This document shows, one piece after another, positions 6,119 to 6,709 of a DNA stretch of 6,709 nt; position 1 is the first letter of the stretch, and every line of letters begins with the position of its first letter. The stretch covers positions 1 through 6,709 of the forward strand of contig JAFGBV010000289.1 in assembly GCA_016932955.1 (NCBI GenBank), read 5' to 3'. The notes below the pieces were generated by a model. The model searched no databases. It saw only the letters and a list, made by a program, of their open reading frames with translations, and was not told the origin of the DNA. This DNA comes from Anaerolineales bacterium. Lineage in GTDB: Bacteria; Chloroflexota; Anaerolineae; Anaerolineales; UBA4823. The translations under genes were made by a program, and so were the position numbers.

Positions 6119-6124
6119 AGGAGG
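6119..6124 (+). promoter_or_regulatory. Ribosome binding site of the alpha/beta hydrolase
   Basis: AGGAGG precedes an ATGATG pair. It is one base from the first ATG (6126) and four from the second (6129). The spacing favours the second, so I start the gene at 6129; the difference is a single methionine. Confidence 0.65.
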
Positions 6125-6128
6125 CATG

Positions 6129-6709
6129 ATGCAAGAGAAACGGGTGAAGGCGGGGCAGGTGGCGCTGCAAGTGCGGGATCATGCGCATGAGGGGGAGGCG
6201 ATCCTATTCTTACATTTCAGCGGAGCAAACCTGATGATGTGGCAGCGGGTTGTGCCCTATTTTCTGGAGCGGTACCGGGTCATCCTGGTGGATCTGCGCG
6301 GGCACGGGAAATCGGATAAGCCAGAGGGCGGTTACCATATCGACGTGATGGCGGGGGATGTGGCGGGGATGATGGAGGGGCTGGGGGTAGAACGGGCGCA
6401 TCTCGTGGGCAGCTCGCTGGGGGCTGAGGTGGGGCTGAGCCTGGCTGCCAACCATCCCGAGAAGGTGCTCTCGCTGGTGTGCGACGGGGCGCTGGCGAGC
6501 GAATACGGGCTATATGGCACGTGGGAAGGCTCCGAGGAGGCGTTCGAGGCGCACGTGAGGGAGCAACTGGAACGGATGCACAACGCGCCGCAGCGGGTTT
6601 ACCCTTCCGTGGAGGCGCTGGTGGAGGCCAGCCGGGCAAGCCTGGCAGAGATCGGCTGGTGGAATGGGGATGTGGAGGCGATGGTGCGCTATGGGGCTGT
6701 GAAGCTAAA
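6129..6709 (+). CDS. Alpha/beta hydrolase (partial, runs off right edge)
   Basis: I read this frame directly; it stays open to the window edge, giving 193 residues. It is a classic alpha/beta-hydrolase fold start: a first strand leading to the oxyanion segment LHFSGANLMMW (28-38; the usual HG is replaced by HFSG), then RVILVDLRGHGKSDKP (50-65). The nucleophile elbow is G94-S-S96-L-G98, with S96 as nucleophile. Residues 125-193 form the start of the helical cap. The catalytic Asp and His would be near residues 210-270 and lie outside the window. Family members are esterases, haloalkane dehalogenases, lactonases or C-C bond hydrolases. A serine nucleophile excludes dehalogenases, which use Asp, but the substrate is otherwise open. 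It lies 94 bases after the lipoprotein gene on the same strand, with no clear terminator between, so co-transcription is possible. Confidence 0.92.
   Translation, partial: MQEKRVKAGQVALQVRDHAHEGEAILFLHFSGANLMMWQRVVPYFLERYRVILVDLRGHGKSDKPEGGYHIDVMAGDVAGMMEGLGVERAHLVGSSLGAEVGLSLAANHPEKVLSLVCDGALASEYGLYGTWEGSEEAFEAHVREQLERMHNAPQRVYPSVEALVEASRASLAEIGWWNGDVEAMVRYGAVKL

Overview
The window reads as part of a GC-rich bacterial chromosome, most likely from an environmental or metagenomic Chloroflexota (Anaerolineae-like) organism. That placement is an inference. It rests on the strong G-rich codon use, the WD40 lipoprotein with a Thr/Pro/Ala-rich linker, and intergenic copies of a 'GATTGCTTCG...CGCAATGAC' type dispersed repeat. 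No rRNA, tRNA, CRISPR array, transposase, phage gene or integrase was seen. No gene-free stretch exceeds 300 bases.

The left half (about 49-3710) is all on the minus strand and forms two gene pairs. Reading in the direction of transcription, the first pair is a very short carboxymuconolactone decarboxylase-like protein (3525-3710) followed 27 bases later by a class C beta-lactamase-type serine hydrolase with a TPR-like tail (2055-3497). After a 243-base gap comes the second pair: a zinc-dependent, NAD-type polyol/alcohol dehydrogenase (786-1811), whose stop codon overlaps the TTG start of a multi-pass membrane protein of unknown function (49-789). The gap holds a dispersed-repeat copy and a striking 12-bp perfect inverted repeat enclosing a TATAAT box that points toward the dehydrogenase.

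The right half is on the plus strand. A dimethylarginine dimethylaminohydrolase (3921-4688) is divergent from the decarboxylase-like gene across a 210-base intergenic region with a -10 element on each strand, a second dispersed-repeat copy and a short direct repeat. Next come a seven-bladed WD40 lipoprotein (4877-6034) and an alpha/beta hydrolase (from 6129) that runs off the right edge.

The genes look like ordinary housekeeping or accessory metabolism: a methylarginine hydrolase, an oxidoreductase and two serine hydrolases. I see no clear shared pathway and no convincing new defence or mobile system. The items most worth a second look are the inverted repeat in front of the dehydrogenase pair, the half-length decarboxylase-like protein with its own good ribosome binding site, and the serine hydrolase with a TPR-like tail.
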